A stretch of 64,000 nucleotides of DNA, from assembly GCF_019578655.1 (NCBI RefSeq), contig NC_063262.1, forward strand, positions 1,929,582 to 1,993,581, in the 5' to 3' direction. This stretch comes from Ricinus communis. Taxonomy: Eukaryota > Streptophyta > Magnoliopsida > Malpighiales > Euphorbiaceae. Both the position numbers and the translations under genes were made by a program. The stretch's first letter is position 1; each line of letters starts with the position of its first letter. The notes under the pieces are model-generated. The model saw only the letters and a program-made list of their open reading frames with translations. It had not been told where the DNA came from and did not search any database. This document shows, in pieces, positions 1-12,100 of this stretch.

Positions 1-238
1 AAGATCTTTATTTAGAAGTATTAGAATAGGTTACTGTCGCTGCTAGCTATGCTAAGAGTATATTTAGTTTCCAGGTCATACATATGAACATATCTCATCG
101 TCAACCAGCACTGTGAATTTATTCAAGTTTGTGTTGAGTACTTGTTGAATTATTTGCTTCAGCAAGTATAATCTAGTAACTTTCGATTTTAAGCCTATGT
201 AGTTTTATATGGATCTTTCTTTTTTCTTTCGTTATCAG

Positions 239-1572
239 GGAATACATGCTATTAATCTAGGAGACAGTGGATTTATGGTGGTCAGAGATGGATGCACTGT
301 GTTCCAATCCCCAGTCCAGCAGCATGGCTTCAATTTTACATACCAACTGGAGAGTGGAGGCAGGGGTGATCTACCAAGCTCTGGCCAGGTCAGTGAATTC
401 ACTGTGCGTTGAATGGTATAAACTCTTAGTTATGTTATCGTGACCTTTATAGTTATTAGCATGCTTCTGTGTTTGTAGTAGAAGCAAATGTTGTTTGGTT
501 CCTGCATTCTGATAACGTTGGATTTTATTAGCAATTAATCCCAAATTTCATGCAGTGCTACAATACAATTGGTTATAGCTGCCGAACTGAGAATTGAATT
601 TAACCTCTGTTTTGCCTAGATCTCTTGAATAAGCAGAGGATAAGAAATTGTTAGAGCAGAGAATAAGGGTCAGTTTGGCATAACTATTCGAAATAGCTAT
701 GATTATTGATAAAAGTGCTATTTTGAAAAGTTCTATTTATAGAAGTTAGTGATTGTTTGGTAAATATATTTTAAAAAGTACTTTTACAGGCAATTTTGTC
801 TATGTAATTACTTTTAATTGGTAATTGTGTCAATAAAATTACTTTTGAGGGATACATTTATCCATAAAATCATAAAAAAGACTTCTGCTTGGAAAAGTTT
901 GAGAAACCAACTTTTCGCAAAATAGGATTTTGAGCTACCCGCAAAAGCTGCTTCACTTGCTTTTGCATTTATCATACGCCTCCAGTGGTGATTTTTGAGC
1001 CGAGAGGAACCAGGCGCTGAGGAATTGTTTGAGGAACCTCAAATGTTAGAGCAGAGAATAAGGAATTGGTTCTATGGTCCCTGAAATTCCTAGCTGCCAG
1101 AATGTCAAATAAAATTGCTACTTTTTCCTTTTTCTTTTTTTATTGTTTTGGAAAGAATAGAGTGTTTGAGGAATATTTTCCACTTGTAGTTGCTTTATTA
1201 AATAGTGAGTAGTTTGAGATTTGGAAAACAACAGACACTCTGACTTAAGCATCTGTTTTGGATTAATGGCCTCAGGTTTTCACTTTTCCAGTTTCTCCTG
1301 GTGACGTAATTATTGCTGGAACAGACGGATTATTTGACAACTTGTATAACAACGAGGTTACTGCTGTTGTTGTTCACGCGGTAAGAGCTGGCTTAGGTCC
1401 TCAAGTAACAGCTCAGAAGATTGCAGCTCTGGCACGCCAACGGGCGCAAGATAGGAACAGGCAAACACCTTTTTCTGCTGCAGCTCAAGATGCTGGATTC
1501 CGCTACTATGGTGGCAAACTTGATGACATAACTGTTGTAGTTTCATACATAACAAGATCTAAAATTGGGTGA
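239..1572 (+). CDS. PP2C-family protein phosphatase, C-terminal part (5' end outside window)
   Basis: Two exons are visible: 239-388 (acceptor TTATCAG before it, donor GTCAGT after it) and 1276-1572, ending in TGA. They are joined in phase 0 and give the last 148 residues. The first exon carries the INLGDSGFMVVRDG block and a stretch ending LPSSGQ. The second carries DVIIAGTDGLFDNLY and, near the end, GGKLDDITVVVSYI. These are the conserved metal-site and core motifs of PP2C phosphatases: Asp in GDSG, Asp in GTDG, and Asp in DDIT. The wording fits the plant PP2C55/PP2C80-type subgroup, Mg/Mn-dependent Ser/Thr phosphatases, rather than the ABI1 clade. The N-terminal half, including any organelle transit peptide, lies before base 1, so localisation cannot be judged. 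Bases 1-238 read as intron. The gene converges tail to tail on the vicilin-like gene. Confidence 0.9.
649..1063. repeat. Insertion-like block in PP2C intron flanked by 20-bp direct repeats
   Basis: The 20-mer TGTTAGAGCAGAGAATAAGG occurs at 649-668 and again, exactly, at 1044-1063, inside the intron between the two visible PP2C exons. The roughly 375 bp between the copies open with a TTTGGCATAACTATT-like stretch and contain AAAAGCTGCTTCACTTGC near the right side, wording typical of small plant DNA-transposon derivatives (hAT-like MITEs). The right end carries a perfect 7-bp hairpin, TTTGAGGAACCTCAAA, at 1028-1043. No terminal inverted repeat could be aligned end to end, and 20 bp is long for a MITE target duplication. 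An intron-internal duplication or retroposon is therefore also possible. Confidence 0.45.
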
Positions 1573-2599
1573 TCGTGTCTTCTCCTGTGCGACTGCAGCA
1601 ATGGTTAGTATGCTGATTCATTTTTTAACTGGCTTAAAATCCCTGAGCTGTCATTTGGCCAAGAAACCTAGCGGAGCAAGTTATTCATTAGCGCCTACAT
1701 GTATCTTCGATCACATTTTGATTAATAAAACTGCATCTTTGGAGACCCTCTTCTCACTTTTATCATATGTGTATGTTTGTTTGCTTTTGACTTTTATTAA
1801 AATGCCTTTGGAAAAACCTGATGAAAGCTGGTTGTACCGATCACTAGCTACAATTGACCAGTGTCCTCTATTTCCTCCATTTTGTACATGTGAATCGGAA
1901 AATTAACTCACAACTTAGAATTCGAATAGGTGTATATCTTGATTCATATAGTGAGAAAGATTTTTCTGTTATACATAAATAATCTTTAGAAAGAGGAATA
2001 CAACGCAAACTCATTCCGATTCCTAAAATCTCTTTCTTTTCTGAAGCTCTACGAGCAAATATAATGGTACGAAGTATTACAAAATTCACCAGTATTCGAA
2101 TATAAATTCTTCTGCTCGTGAAGCAACAAATGCTACCCGAATGAATTAACCCATTCAATTTTAATGCCAATTTTTAACTTGATTGAAGCATCCAACGGAT
2201 TGAACTTCACATCTTGATCTGGTTGCGCTCGAAACTTGAAAAGTTTCAAGTTAAATTTACACCATCTCGTGCTTTTCTAAATCAAAGATCCACTTCACCG
2301 GGGTGTATAAATTGACAGCACGTAGTTTCAGTATACCAGACAGAAGTGCAAGGAAAGAAAGAAGAGAACCAATATGGATTCCGAAACTTCTTTTACATGA
2401 AAGAAGTCACCACCAAACTCGTGAAAGAATCTAAAGCTCTCAAGCTCATTACAATATGCACATGATGTCCAAAAGCATAGATCGCAGAGCTTATTATTAC
2501 ACTAAGGAAATAGAAGCTCGAAAACTGGACATACGCATTAATATACAAAACTAAAGAGTAACGATCTTGCAATACTGCAGCAGCAGCTAATTGCACCCT
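1573..2599. other. Convergent intergenic region between PP2C and vicilin-like genes
   Basis: This holds the 3' UTRs of two genes that point at each other. A 113-codon open frame here begins inside the last PP2C exon in another frame and shows no domain. No polyadenylation site can be assigned with confidence, and nothing else is recognised. Confidence 0.5.
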
Positions 2600-5551
2600 T
2601 TAAAACTTCCAGTTCCACACTTTTCTTGGAGCTTTCACTCCTTCCCCACCGCCACCTTCATGCTCTTCTTCACCTCCTTCTTCTTCTTTCTCTCTCTGCC
2701 TCCTAGCTTCTTCTTCTTCTTGCCTTTGTCTCTCTTGCCTTTCTTCTTCCTGTCTCCTGGACTCCTCTTGCTCTCTCCTTGCTGCTGCTTCTCGTCTTTC
2801 TCGTTCCTCTTCTTGCCTCTTTTCTGCTTCCTTTTGTTCTCTTTCCCTCCTTTCCATTTCTTCCCTTTCCCTTTTTTGCCTTTCTTCTTCCTGTCCCCTG
2901 GCCTCCTCTTGCTCTCTCCTCGCTTCTTCTTCTCGTCTTTCTCGTTCCTCTTCTTCCCTTTTTTCTGCTTCCTTTTGTTCTCTTTCCCTCCTTTCCATTT
3001 CTTCCCTCTCCCTTCTTTGCCTTTCTTCTTCTCGTTCCCTTGCCTCCTCTTGCTCCCTCTCCGCTTCTTCCTCTTGTCGTCTTCTCTCTTCCTCCTCTTC
3101 TCGTCTTTCTCGTTCCTCTTCTTCCCTTTTTTCTGCTTCCTTTTGTTCTCTTTCCCTCTTTTCCATTTCTTCCCTCTCCCTTCTTTGCCTTTCTTCTTCT
3201 CGTTCCCTTGCCTCCTCTTGCTCCCTCTCCGCTTCTTCCTCTTGTCGTCTTCTCTCTTCCTCTCTCTCTCTTTCTTCTTCTTCTTCTTTTCGCTCTCTTT
3301 CCCTCCTTTCCATTTCTTCCCTCTCCCTCTTTTCCCTTTCTTCTTCTCGTTCCCTTGCCTCCTCTTGCTCCCTCTTCGCTTCTTCCTCTTCTCTTCTTTT
3401 CTCTTCCTCTCGTTCTCTTTCTTCTTCCTCTCGCTCTCTTTCCTCTTCTTTCTTCCTAGCTTCCTCTTCCTGCCTTTCCTTTTCCATTTCTTGCTCCATC
3501 ACTGTTTGCTCTTCCTCGGCGCAAGAAGTACAATCCAATATAATTGCCTCCTCCTGAGGAGCCAATAGCTCATGAATTGTAGTGTTAGTGACATTGAAGG
3601 ACAAGGCCAAGATATCTTTGTCCAAAGTTTGCAAGACCGAACTCTTCCCAGCTAAAAATTGAGGATAATTTTTCCTTGTTGAAGTACTAAATCCCATAAA
3701 TACAAATGAGTCATTGTTGAACGACATTTGAGCCATAGGATGAAATCTAGGCACTGCAAACACATCTCCTTCTTCAACCTTAAACCTCATGTTCTTGCAG
3801 TCTGCTTCATTTGCATTGCTGGAACAGACCACCTTCACCATTCCTCGTCCCTGTAACACTATTGCTATCTCACTAGCCATTGGGTTCCAGTGCGGCCCCA
3901 TCATCGACCCCTGCAAGTGAAAACCAAAATGAATAAACACTCTAGATTGCTATTTTTCTTTTTGGCAATTATCTAGGCTCCGACTAGTTCTCAAACTGAA
4001 AACCTCAAAGTTAACAGACAACTACCCCATTGATGGAAATTCTACATTTGTTTTGGTTTTATAACTATAATAAATTGATGGAAGAACTCATTATCCATAT
4101 ACCTTTGTCAAGTTCACCATGAAAACACCAATGTTGGAACCTCTAAGAGATTTCAAATCACCTCTGCCAACAGTCACACTCCAGCCATTGCAGTTTTCGA
4201 AATCTGGGTTAGCATCTAGAATGTTGAATATCTTGGTTTTCTTTTTCTTGTGACCATTGACGCCATAGAAGTCACCATCTTTATTACCAATAAGAACATT
4301 TAGAAATCTAGCTTCTATTTCCTTGAGGATTGATTTCTTCTCTTCAGGCATTGCATGCACTATGGCTGGTGGCCTCATTGCACTTGCCATTTCTTCTATT
4401 ACATCTCCAGACACCTTAAAAGCTGATTGTAGGAGTTTCCTGTCAAAGCCAAGAACCAAATCGCTGATACTAGAGTATGCTCCAATGTACGGCTCCTGCA
4501 AAATATAAATATTTATGTACCAATCTCACAAAGATAATAAGGGAGATTAGGGAAGTAAAAAAATTACATAAAGGTCTTCATCTGTATTTGAATATATAGC
4601 ATAAATCCTCAGCTTTTGTCTTTCTGGCTCCAAGTTGCTCTGCATAAAGAAAACTGAGCCTGCAGGCAGCCTATAAATATCTCCTCTTCTTATGTTCACC
4701 CTCTTCATTTCTCTTCCATCTTCAGCCCAAGACAGCTTTCCACTCCCTACGATACTCTTCATTCAATTAGTTTCTAGATAATGCGAGCAACTAATAAAAT
4801 GGTATGAAAATTTAGTTCGATTCTTTCGTCAACTCAAGGTGCAACAAGCCAATCAAATTACTGATAAGGTAATATAAAATAATCAAGAATTTCTTATCAT
4901 ATTGCAATTTACTGGGAGAAGTTATAGTTTCATCGTGTTATTACATGTTAATGTGGCATGACAGATTCTATACATATGAATTTGAATGTTCTTTTTAATG
5001 GGTCCATATTCAGACATCTCTTTAGAAGGCTCGTCTCTTATGAAAGAAGTAAAATGCAAATAATTAATGATTGCATTTATCATAATTAACAACTAATGAA
5101 GTAATTAAGGTTGAATCCCCTACTTATTAAAACTAAAAAAAGAGAGAGAGAGAGAGAGAGAAGTCGAAACATTTTGAACTTAATCAATTACAAGAAGGAA
5201 AAAAAAGGATTAATTAAAACAAATACCTGTGTTGACATAAAACACCATATCAGCATGAAGAGCAACAGGAAGAAACAAGGCATTAGGTTCTAATGTCATA
5301 AACTCAAGATGATAACCCCCTTTCCTTTCACTACAAATATCAACAGCTGATATCTCTCCATATTCAGTCACCACTAAAGATTTCCTGTGTCCTTTCTTCA
5401 CCATAGACGGCCTCATTCCACCACCAAAAACATCATCTTCATTCTCCTTGCGACAGGCCTCACCGTCACGAACAAAGACACACAAAGAAACCAAAACGAA
5501 TAGTGTTAAAAGTGATGGTAAAGATGGCATAGTGAAAGCTTTTCTGGACAT
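2600..5551 (-). CDS. Vicilin-like (7S) cupin seed storage protein with long Glu/Arg-rich C-terminal tail
   Basis: Four exons on the minus strand: 5551-5227, 4746-4568, 4495-4103 and 3910-2600. All are GT-AG with matching phases, giving 735 residues. The N terminus has a hydrophobic signal-peptide core (LPSLLTLFVLVSLCVFV) ending near GEA-C. A second Met at residue 8 sits directly before that core and could be the true start. A first cupin domain spans roughly residues 45-210 (FLPVALHADMVFYVNTG, then RRGDIYRLPAGSVFF). A second begins near residue 300 (GPHWNPMASEIAIVLQGRG, EEGDVFAVPRFHPMAQ). From about residue 430 to the end the protein is almost entirely Glu, Arg, Lys and Gln, closing with VWNWKF. 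This architecture is that of the Arabidopsis vicilin-like protein At2g18540 and its relative At4g36700. The likely role is a secreted or vacuolar seed storage globulin; a function for the charged tail is not established. The promoter carries RY and ABRE motifs. Confidence 0.92.
2690..3500 (-). repeat. Imperfect tandem repeats encoding the Glu/Arg tail of the vicilin-like protein
   Basis: The plus strand here is an almost pure pyrimidine tract. A recognisable landmark, centred on CTTTTGTTCTCTTTCCCTCC, recurs starting near 2831, 2972, 3140 and, degenerate, about 3287. The spacings are about 141, 168 and 147 bases (47, 56 and 49 codons). All spacings are multiples of three, so expansion or contraction preserves the tail's frame. 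On the coding strand each unit reads as E/R/K/Q-rich helix-forming sequence with recurring REEMERRERE-like blocks. Confidence 0.8.
5141..5160. repeat. (AG)10 microsatellite in vicilin intron 1
   Basis: Perfect AG dinucleotide run lying inside the first intron (4747-5226) of the vicilin-like gene. Confidence 0.9.
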
Positions 5552-5625
5552 TCTTTTCCTTGTTCTTGTTCAAGAAATTAAACAACGGAGAGGCTAAATG
5601 CGTTGATACATTGCTATTGGTGTGT

Positions 5626-5639
5626 AGTTATATATAGAG
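5626..5639 (-). promoter_or_regulatory. TATA box of the vicilin-like gene
   Basis: On the minus strand the sequence reads CTCTATATATAACT, about 75-88 bases upstream of the first ATG (5551). That would put the start of transcription near 5600 and leave a 5' UTR of about 50 bases. The RY/ABRE cluster sits directly upstream, the usual arrangement in seed storage promoters. Confidence 0.7.
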
Positions 5640-5662
5640 AAGGCGATGACTGGGGAGTGTTT

Positions 5663-5704
5663 ACGTGTCCTTCATGCGGACACGTGCATGCTCACTGGAC
5701 ACGT
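5663..5704 (-). promoter_or_regulatory. Seed-type promoter module: three ABREs plus an RY element fused to a G-box
   Basis: ACGTGTCC occurs three times in 42 bases: once on the plus strand (5663-5670) and twice on the minus strand (5685-5678 and 5704-5697). The central copy is part of a perfect G-box, CACGTG (5681-5686), which overlaps an RY core, CATGCA (minus strand, 5690-5685), to read CATGCACGTG. RY motifs bind B3 factors of the ABI3/FUS3/LEC2 group, and ABREs bind ABI5-type and GBF-type bZIPs. The pair is the known signature of ABA-dependent seed maturation genes. The cluster is 25-75 bases upstream of the TATA box. Confidence 0.8.
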
Positions 5705-8577
5705 AGTGATTTGCTTAGATTTTTCTTCCCGCTAAATTACAAAGTTGTTATTTTATCCTTTGAATTTTTTTATTTTTTATTTTTTTTATGAAAGGAATTT
5801 ATCCTTTGAATTTTGACTGCTTAACTTTTCGAAATATATTTACTATTACAGTTTCTAAGGGTAAAATATTAGACATATAGATTTGGTGGATATTTCTTGC
5901 GTTGTAAGACAGGTATTTGTCCCTTTGTATAAAGAATTACGAAACTGTTTATAAATCTTTATGTGATATTCATAAATTTATCATATACAGTTTTTTTATT
6001 TTATTTGAATTCATAAGAATTTATAGTTAGTTTGTTATTTATGGAGTGAAATTTATAATTCTGCAATATAATTTATACATGTTTATGAGATTGATTGGTG
6101 TTTTACACAAATGGATCTATCAGTTAATCTTATATTTAATTGAAATTTATTTATAAATATAAAACTTATATATTTTATATAAAATAAAAATAAATAAAAA
6201 TTTTATATAATTAAATTTATAGAGAAATAATTATATAATTAAACTAAAATTTTAATAAAATAAATAAAATTTTAAATAAATTTTATATTATAGTTTTTTA
6301 TAATATTAAAATATCTATTTTATTTTTATTTTTCTAATTTTTTAGAATTAATTTCAATTAAATATAATATAAGTTACAATTAAATTATTTAAAAATCTTA
6401 AATTATATATAGAAAATTTAATGATAGAAAATCTCAAGATTAACTAAAGATTAGATAGTTAAGATTGAAATGTTAAATTATTATTTTCGTATTACAGAGA
6501 TGTAATTGATAACTACTATAAAGTAATTTCTGTCATAAATATCTTCATAATATAAATAAATAAAAGATAAATTAAAATTTTTTATTTACTGCAAAAGAAG
6601 TTAAATTATATGTAATAAAAATCAGATAAATATAGGCATTTTATATTAAAAAAGGAAAGAGTAAATATAGCAACTAAAAAAGCACGGCCAACCATCTTCT
6701 TCGACTGTATTATCATATTCATTATAAGTAACAAAATCATATGCTTCTCTTGATTCCATTTCAATTTACAAAGCCAACGAGATTATTGTTTTCTCTTCTT
6801 TTTTTTATTTTTTTTTCTTTTTCTGGTTTTGGCATTAGATTAGAAATGAATATAACCATACTAATTAACATACAAAAGATTAATATACTATTAACAGAAA
6901 GTTCTTGTATGTTAAATGGCTACGTGATAAGCTGTAGAAAGGTTTGGTCTGTTATATATAATATATATACAAAAAAGATAATTATCCTGTAAGGAACTGG
7001 ATTACACAAACGTACAGAGGAAGCCCATTTGCACCCATCCACAAACTTGTAAGATGTCAGAATTTACAAATTCAAAAATGATGATCTATATGATTCAATG
7101 AGGACAAAGAGGAAGGAAAGGAGAGAGCGATCACACTGCAGGATAAAGCGAGCATGGAGATGATGATAAGGAGGAGTGGAGGAGAATAAGACTCCACCAG
7201 AGGAAATCGAAAAACGGGACACGTGATAAAGAAGAAAAGGAAAAAGAAAAAAAAGGGAAAATAATCAAACAAATATTATATGCTGAATGCCAGAGTTAAT
7301 TCAGCTTGCTTCTTAGATTGTCCAAAATTAGGTTTAATTTGAACTTCTGAATTTGTGAAAATTAAGGTCAAAGCCCATCTGTCGGATCTAAATGTAATCA
7401 TTTTCTTTGATTGAATTCAAGTTAGGACCGGAGTGTCCATGTATTAGATACTCTTCTGCTAATATATCGATATGTATTTTTCTTTTTTCTTTTTTCTTTT
7501 TTACCGAGGCAAATATATTTATAAAAATTTAGGATGAAAATACAGAGTTTTGGCTAAATCATGAGCTAGAAAGTTAAATTTTTGTTTGGATGGATGTGTA
7601 TTTGTATATATTAAAATTTAGTTATTTGTTTAATAGGTATTTGAATTTTATTTTTATAATTTTTAAATATCTAATGTTTTGATTTAATATAATATTTGAA
7701 TTTTATTTTTTAAAAATATTTAAAATTTATGCACAATGCACTCAATAAAATTGTATATTAAATGTATATAAGTATCATAAAAAAAAAAAAAAAAAAGTCT
7801 ACCAGAGTACATTGAAAAGTAACATGCTAAAATTATTAAATAGTCAAAGTTTGGATATGTAAATATGTATTTAATTTTTTTCTCAATTTTAGGTATATAT
7901 AGCAGCTTTTATTAATTATAATTATTTAGTATGAATAACATTACTCTTAAATTTGGGTAGTTGGATCAACTGTTTAAAAGCATTGGACAACGGCCTCTTC
8001 AATATAATTGGTTGAAGTTCATGAAATCAAGTTTTGATTTTTGTTTCTGATTTTAGTGTATAATTTTATTTATATAGTAAATTAATTAAATATTAATAAT
8101 CATATTATAAATGAATTATTTAAAACTAAAATTAAAAAATACTAATAAAATATACCACTGCTTTATCGCACCGCATATACCAAAACTAACATGTATTACA
8201 ATAAGTGAAAGGAGTACACAAATAGCCCTAATGCCCAAATTGGGCCTAAAGCAGAACTCCAACTTGGCCCAAAAGGCCTATATAACAAGTGAAAGGATTA
8301 TATAAACTACTGTTGGTACTAATTTCTGTTTAATACCAAAGCTTTAATTTCTTTTACGGACCACGTTACCTATTGGGCTTCCCGAAGCTCCATGTTAATA
8401 TCACATTAAGCCTCCACATCAACCATGACTCACGTCTTATTTATGGTACATAACATGGGCCCCATAAGAAAAAGAAAAAATTAACCTTAATTTTGGCATA
8501 AAGACGATGATGGCGACGGTGATGAAGCATTAAAAGATGTGATTGACGGGCCTAGTTAAGGCACAAATTGCTTCATG
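5705..8577. other. AT-rich intergenic DNA, no gene seen
   Basis: Very AT-rich sequence with short poly(A)/poly(T) runs, for example an A-tract around 7779-7796. Short open frames (83, 66 and 64 codons) have no recognisable domain, no splice context and biased low-complexity content. Bases 8160-8480 are less AT-rich and contain palindromic GGGCCCC-like and GGCCC-like words, but nothing could be assigned. Confidence 0.6.
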
Positions 8578-8581
8578 TAAG

Positions 8582-9163
8582 GATGACAACCGGTAAGGTA
8601 TTTATTCGTCTAAACATATTCAAACTAAATTTGATTAAAAAATATATAATTAAATTTATTAATAAAATTATCTTTATTATCAGAATTTATTATAAATCTA
8701 AATAGAAATATTATATTAAAATTTATTAAATTAAATAATTATTAAATATATTTATAGATATTTAAATAAGTAGTGGGTACTTACTCGTTATATAAACATT
8801 CAAGTAATTAAATAGTTATCCGTTTACAATAATTAAATTCTAAAATATATTAATAAAAATTAATATAAACGAAAAATATAAAATAGAAACTAATCAAATT
8901 TAGATATTTACGTTAATTATTCAATATATTATTAATACAATCCAAGTATAAATTTAGTTCAACTCAAAATAATGTTCTAAATAAAAAAAATATTAATAAA
9001 ATTTAATATAATTAGGTTCGAATAATATGTACTTGCAGGTCCAAATTGGAACCCGACACCGATAGTAAAATCAAATTTCAAATCAATTTATTACTATCTA
9101 AATCCGTTCTATTAAGGTTCGATAAAGTAAGATACCTAAAAATATCTGTCTGACTGCTATCTC
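8582..9163. repeat. Candidate degraded inverted-repeat transposable element
   Basis: The left edge reads GATGACAACCGGTAAGGTAT. The reverse complement of the right edge (9154-9163 and inward) reads GATAGCAGTCAGACAGATAT. About 15 of the first 24 positions match, and the differences are mainly transitions. The interior has the wording AATTGGAACCCGACACCGATAG, which is common in dispersed plant repeats. No clear target duplication was found, so both the boundaries and the class are tentative. Confidence 0.3.
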
Positions 9164-12100
9164 TAGTTATATGGTGGTAGTTAAACTGTTGGTTGCGAAG
9201 GTGATGAACGATATTTTCAGTAATTGAGAACCATATCTTCGGTTCTGCCTTTCACCTTCGCCTTCCCGCTTCCTGATCTTTTTCTACTTTTTCTCATTTT
9301 CACGGCTGCTTCAATCTGATTTTATTTGGCAAAACATAATATTAGCTTTCATCTAGCTAACACTATCATCATCAAATCTTTAATGCTTCTAAAAGAAATC
9401 TTATTAACATTTCCAATCAAGTCCTCATTCACAATCCAAGAATCTTAATACTTAAATTGAATAAGAACATAATTCCTCTTCTTTTCTTTAACCAAAAAGC
9501 CAGTAAAGTCAAAATTTTAACCGGTTTAACTCGTTTGACTTATTAAGGTGAATTGAGGAAAGTTCAGTAAGAATTATGAAATAAATGTGACCATGTGTAA
9601 GAAGTTTGCCTAGCATTTGAATTTGGAGTTGTACGAGCTTGAAATCGACAGTTATGAGATGAGCTTGGCAGGAGGGTGAGAGATGGGAACCATTATAGAA
9701 TTGAAGACCTTGGATTTGGAGTTGGATTTTCAAAGGAGAGATTCAGAATGGTAAAGAGAGATGTGAGCTGTAAATGAGTAGAAGATCCGGAATGTGACTA
9801 CTGGATTTTGTATATCTTTGTCCATTACCTTAAGCCCTATTTGAATAATAGATCTGGAATTCACATAATCAGCAAGCTCTTCTTATCCTTCCTAACAATC
9901 ATCCAATGAAAGCATCCTAAGAAGTTGAAGGGAGTGACGGAAATCGAATAAACATGACAAATTAGAAGTAACCACCAAAATACCAAAAGATTGATCATTA
10001 ATTTCTAAAAAACCATAACTAGAAAGCACAATAAATTTTTATTTATTTATATATATATATATACATATATACAAAAACGTTAGACAAAATGTAAGAAGTT
10101 TGGGAGTCGGCCAGACTTGGCTAAAAAGTCAGTTCGAAGTATAAACTAGATTGATAAAATTCATAATCAAATCATGTTAAGTATGAAATCCTAAGGGACA
10201 AGATCTTATTAAGACTCAAATATCATATATTGAATTTGAATTGATATGAACCGGAAATGCTCATCTGGATGGTTCAACTATTAAATAAAAAAAATTAAAT
10301 AAAATATTATCTTAAAAAATTTTTTAAATTTATATTTAAATTTGATCCATTTATAACTTATATAAAATAATATTAAATATACACAAATAATTTATTTAAT
10401 ATTATTTAAATATTTAATTAAATTGAAATTTAGTTAGCATTTAAAAGAACTAAATTAAATCATCATTCTTAACTCATTTGTAAACTGCATAGTTATTATA
10501 ATAAATACTGTAAAAAATATAAATAAATAAATTAAAGCGTATAATCAGTTATATCTTTTTATAATTTTTGAATTTAAAATTTTATTTTTTCACTATTTGA
10601 ACCGGGGCCTAACTAGAACCAACTAGAAACTCTAATAAACTTAAACAGTAAATCGGCCCTGAACTATTTGACCCTTGACCGCATAACGAACCTTCTGTGC
10701 ACGGACTGGTTGAAAATTTAATCTCTAAATAAACCCTAAAATGACAATTAAGGTCTCTAGCTAAGTCTCGAACCGGCCTCCAATAGCTGAAGCCACTGGA
10801 TCCAAAAGCTACGTTTTAAAAAGAAAAACTTTACAAGAAGAAAACTTATTATGTCAGAGAGATGGGGAGGGTTTTATTGAAAAGAAAATTGGATTATTGG
10901 GGACCATCATTAATTAATTTTCCTGGATTTTGCAAACTCTAGCAGAATGTGACCCTCCAAAATTCTTTAATCAAGTGGGACATTGTGAGTTGGTCATATC
11001 ATCAAAGATCAAGTAGCCAAAGAGAAAAAATACCAAACAACTTCCTTCAAAGACCACTAAAAACTAGATGATGTTTACTATATAGAAGCTAATGGTCCCC
11101 AAAATAGCAGAGATATAGAGAACCCATAAAGCCACGTACATGTATGTACACATACATAACATATAGTTTTTTGTGTAAGGAATCCACATTATCAAAAGTT
11201 TATGAATTATTGTGGTCATAAAGGAACCTATAATTGAATCAAAAGGTCTTTTCTTTTTCTTTTCCTCAAAGCAAATCCAGCAACATATCCTAAAGGATCC
11301 CTCCACATACACCCATATTGTAAAAGGGCTCGTTATAAGGTTTACTTGTAAAAATAGACAGGATAGAGAAGATCCTTCAGTCCACTACTCCATTGCTACC
11401 TATCTTAGCTTAGGTTAACCATTTTTTTTTTTTTTCAATTTTCTATCTCTCTTTTTTTCAGTGATGAATGAATAGAGACCCATCTTCTTTTCTTTTCCTT
11501 TCTTTTTACATGAAATGATATAACTTTGGAAGAATCTCAAACCCTAACTTTTGTGCTCTACAAGCTTCCTCCCTCTCTCTATTTCTTTTCCACCGCGTGT
11601 GCCCCGTGTATTTTTAATCCTTAATCCCTAAGTATTTGACTTAATTCCAATATATATAATATCTTGTTATTTAATACTTAATATTAATCACGAGCTTCAT
11701 GTACTTATATATAATCAAAGGAAGGCGTGGCTCATATAAAGTTCCATTGAAGGGAATCAATTTAATTGGGTTCTGCCTTGCATTTTCTTTTAATAGTGTA
11801 GTCGTTTTCAGTTAATAACCAAGAATATGCTTTAGTACTTGTTATAATACTTAAATGATTTGATTACATGATGATTTAGGGCTATATTAAAAATAATATA
11901 GGATTTCTCTTCTCTTTTTAATTTTTCATATTAGGTAATTATAACATATTACCATTGTTAGAGATGTAAAATTATTATTGGAGCATTATTTAATAATTTA
12001 ATTTTTATGTGGGTGACTTTTTGACGTAATATTATAGTTATCGTTTAGCATTTAATTTTTAGTTATTCTAATATTATTAATTAAATATTTTATGTAAGGT

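Noticed and set aside
1565..1906. 113-codon plus-strand frame after the PP2C exon
   Set aside because: It overlaps the PP2C stop in another frame and continues into the expected 3' UTR, with no domain and no splice context.
2591..3568. 325-codon plus-strand open frame rich in Phe, Leu, Ser and Pro, plus an overlapping 226-codon frame
   Set aside because: It is the antisense of the Glu/Arg-coding tail of the vicilin-like gene. Pyrimidine-only codons cannot form stop codons, so long open frames arise automatically.
9509..9733. 74-codon minus-strand frame with Leu-rich, repeat-like wording
   Set aside because: Reminiscent of a leucine-rich repeat at first sight, but no LxxLxLxxN spacing is present and the surrounding frames are broken by stops.
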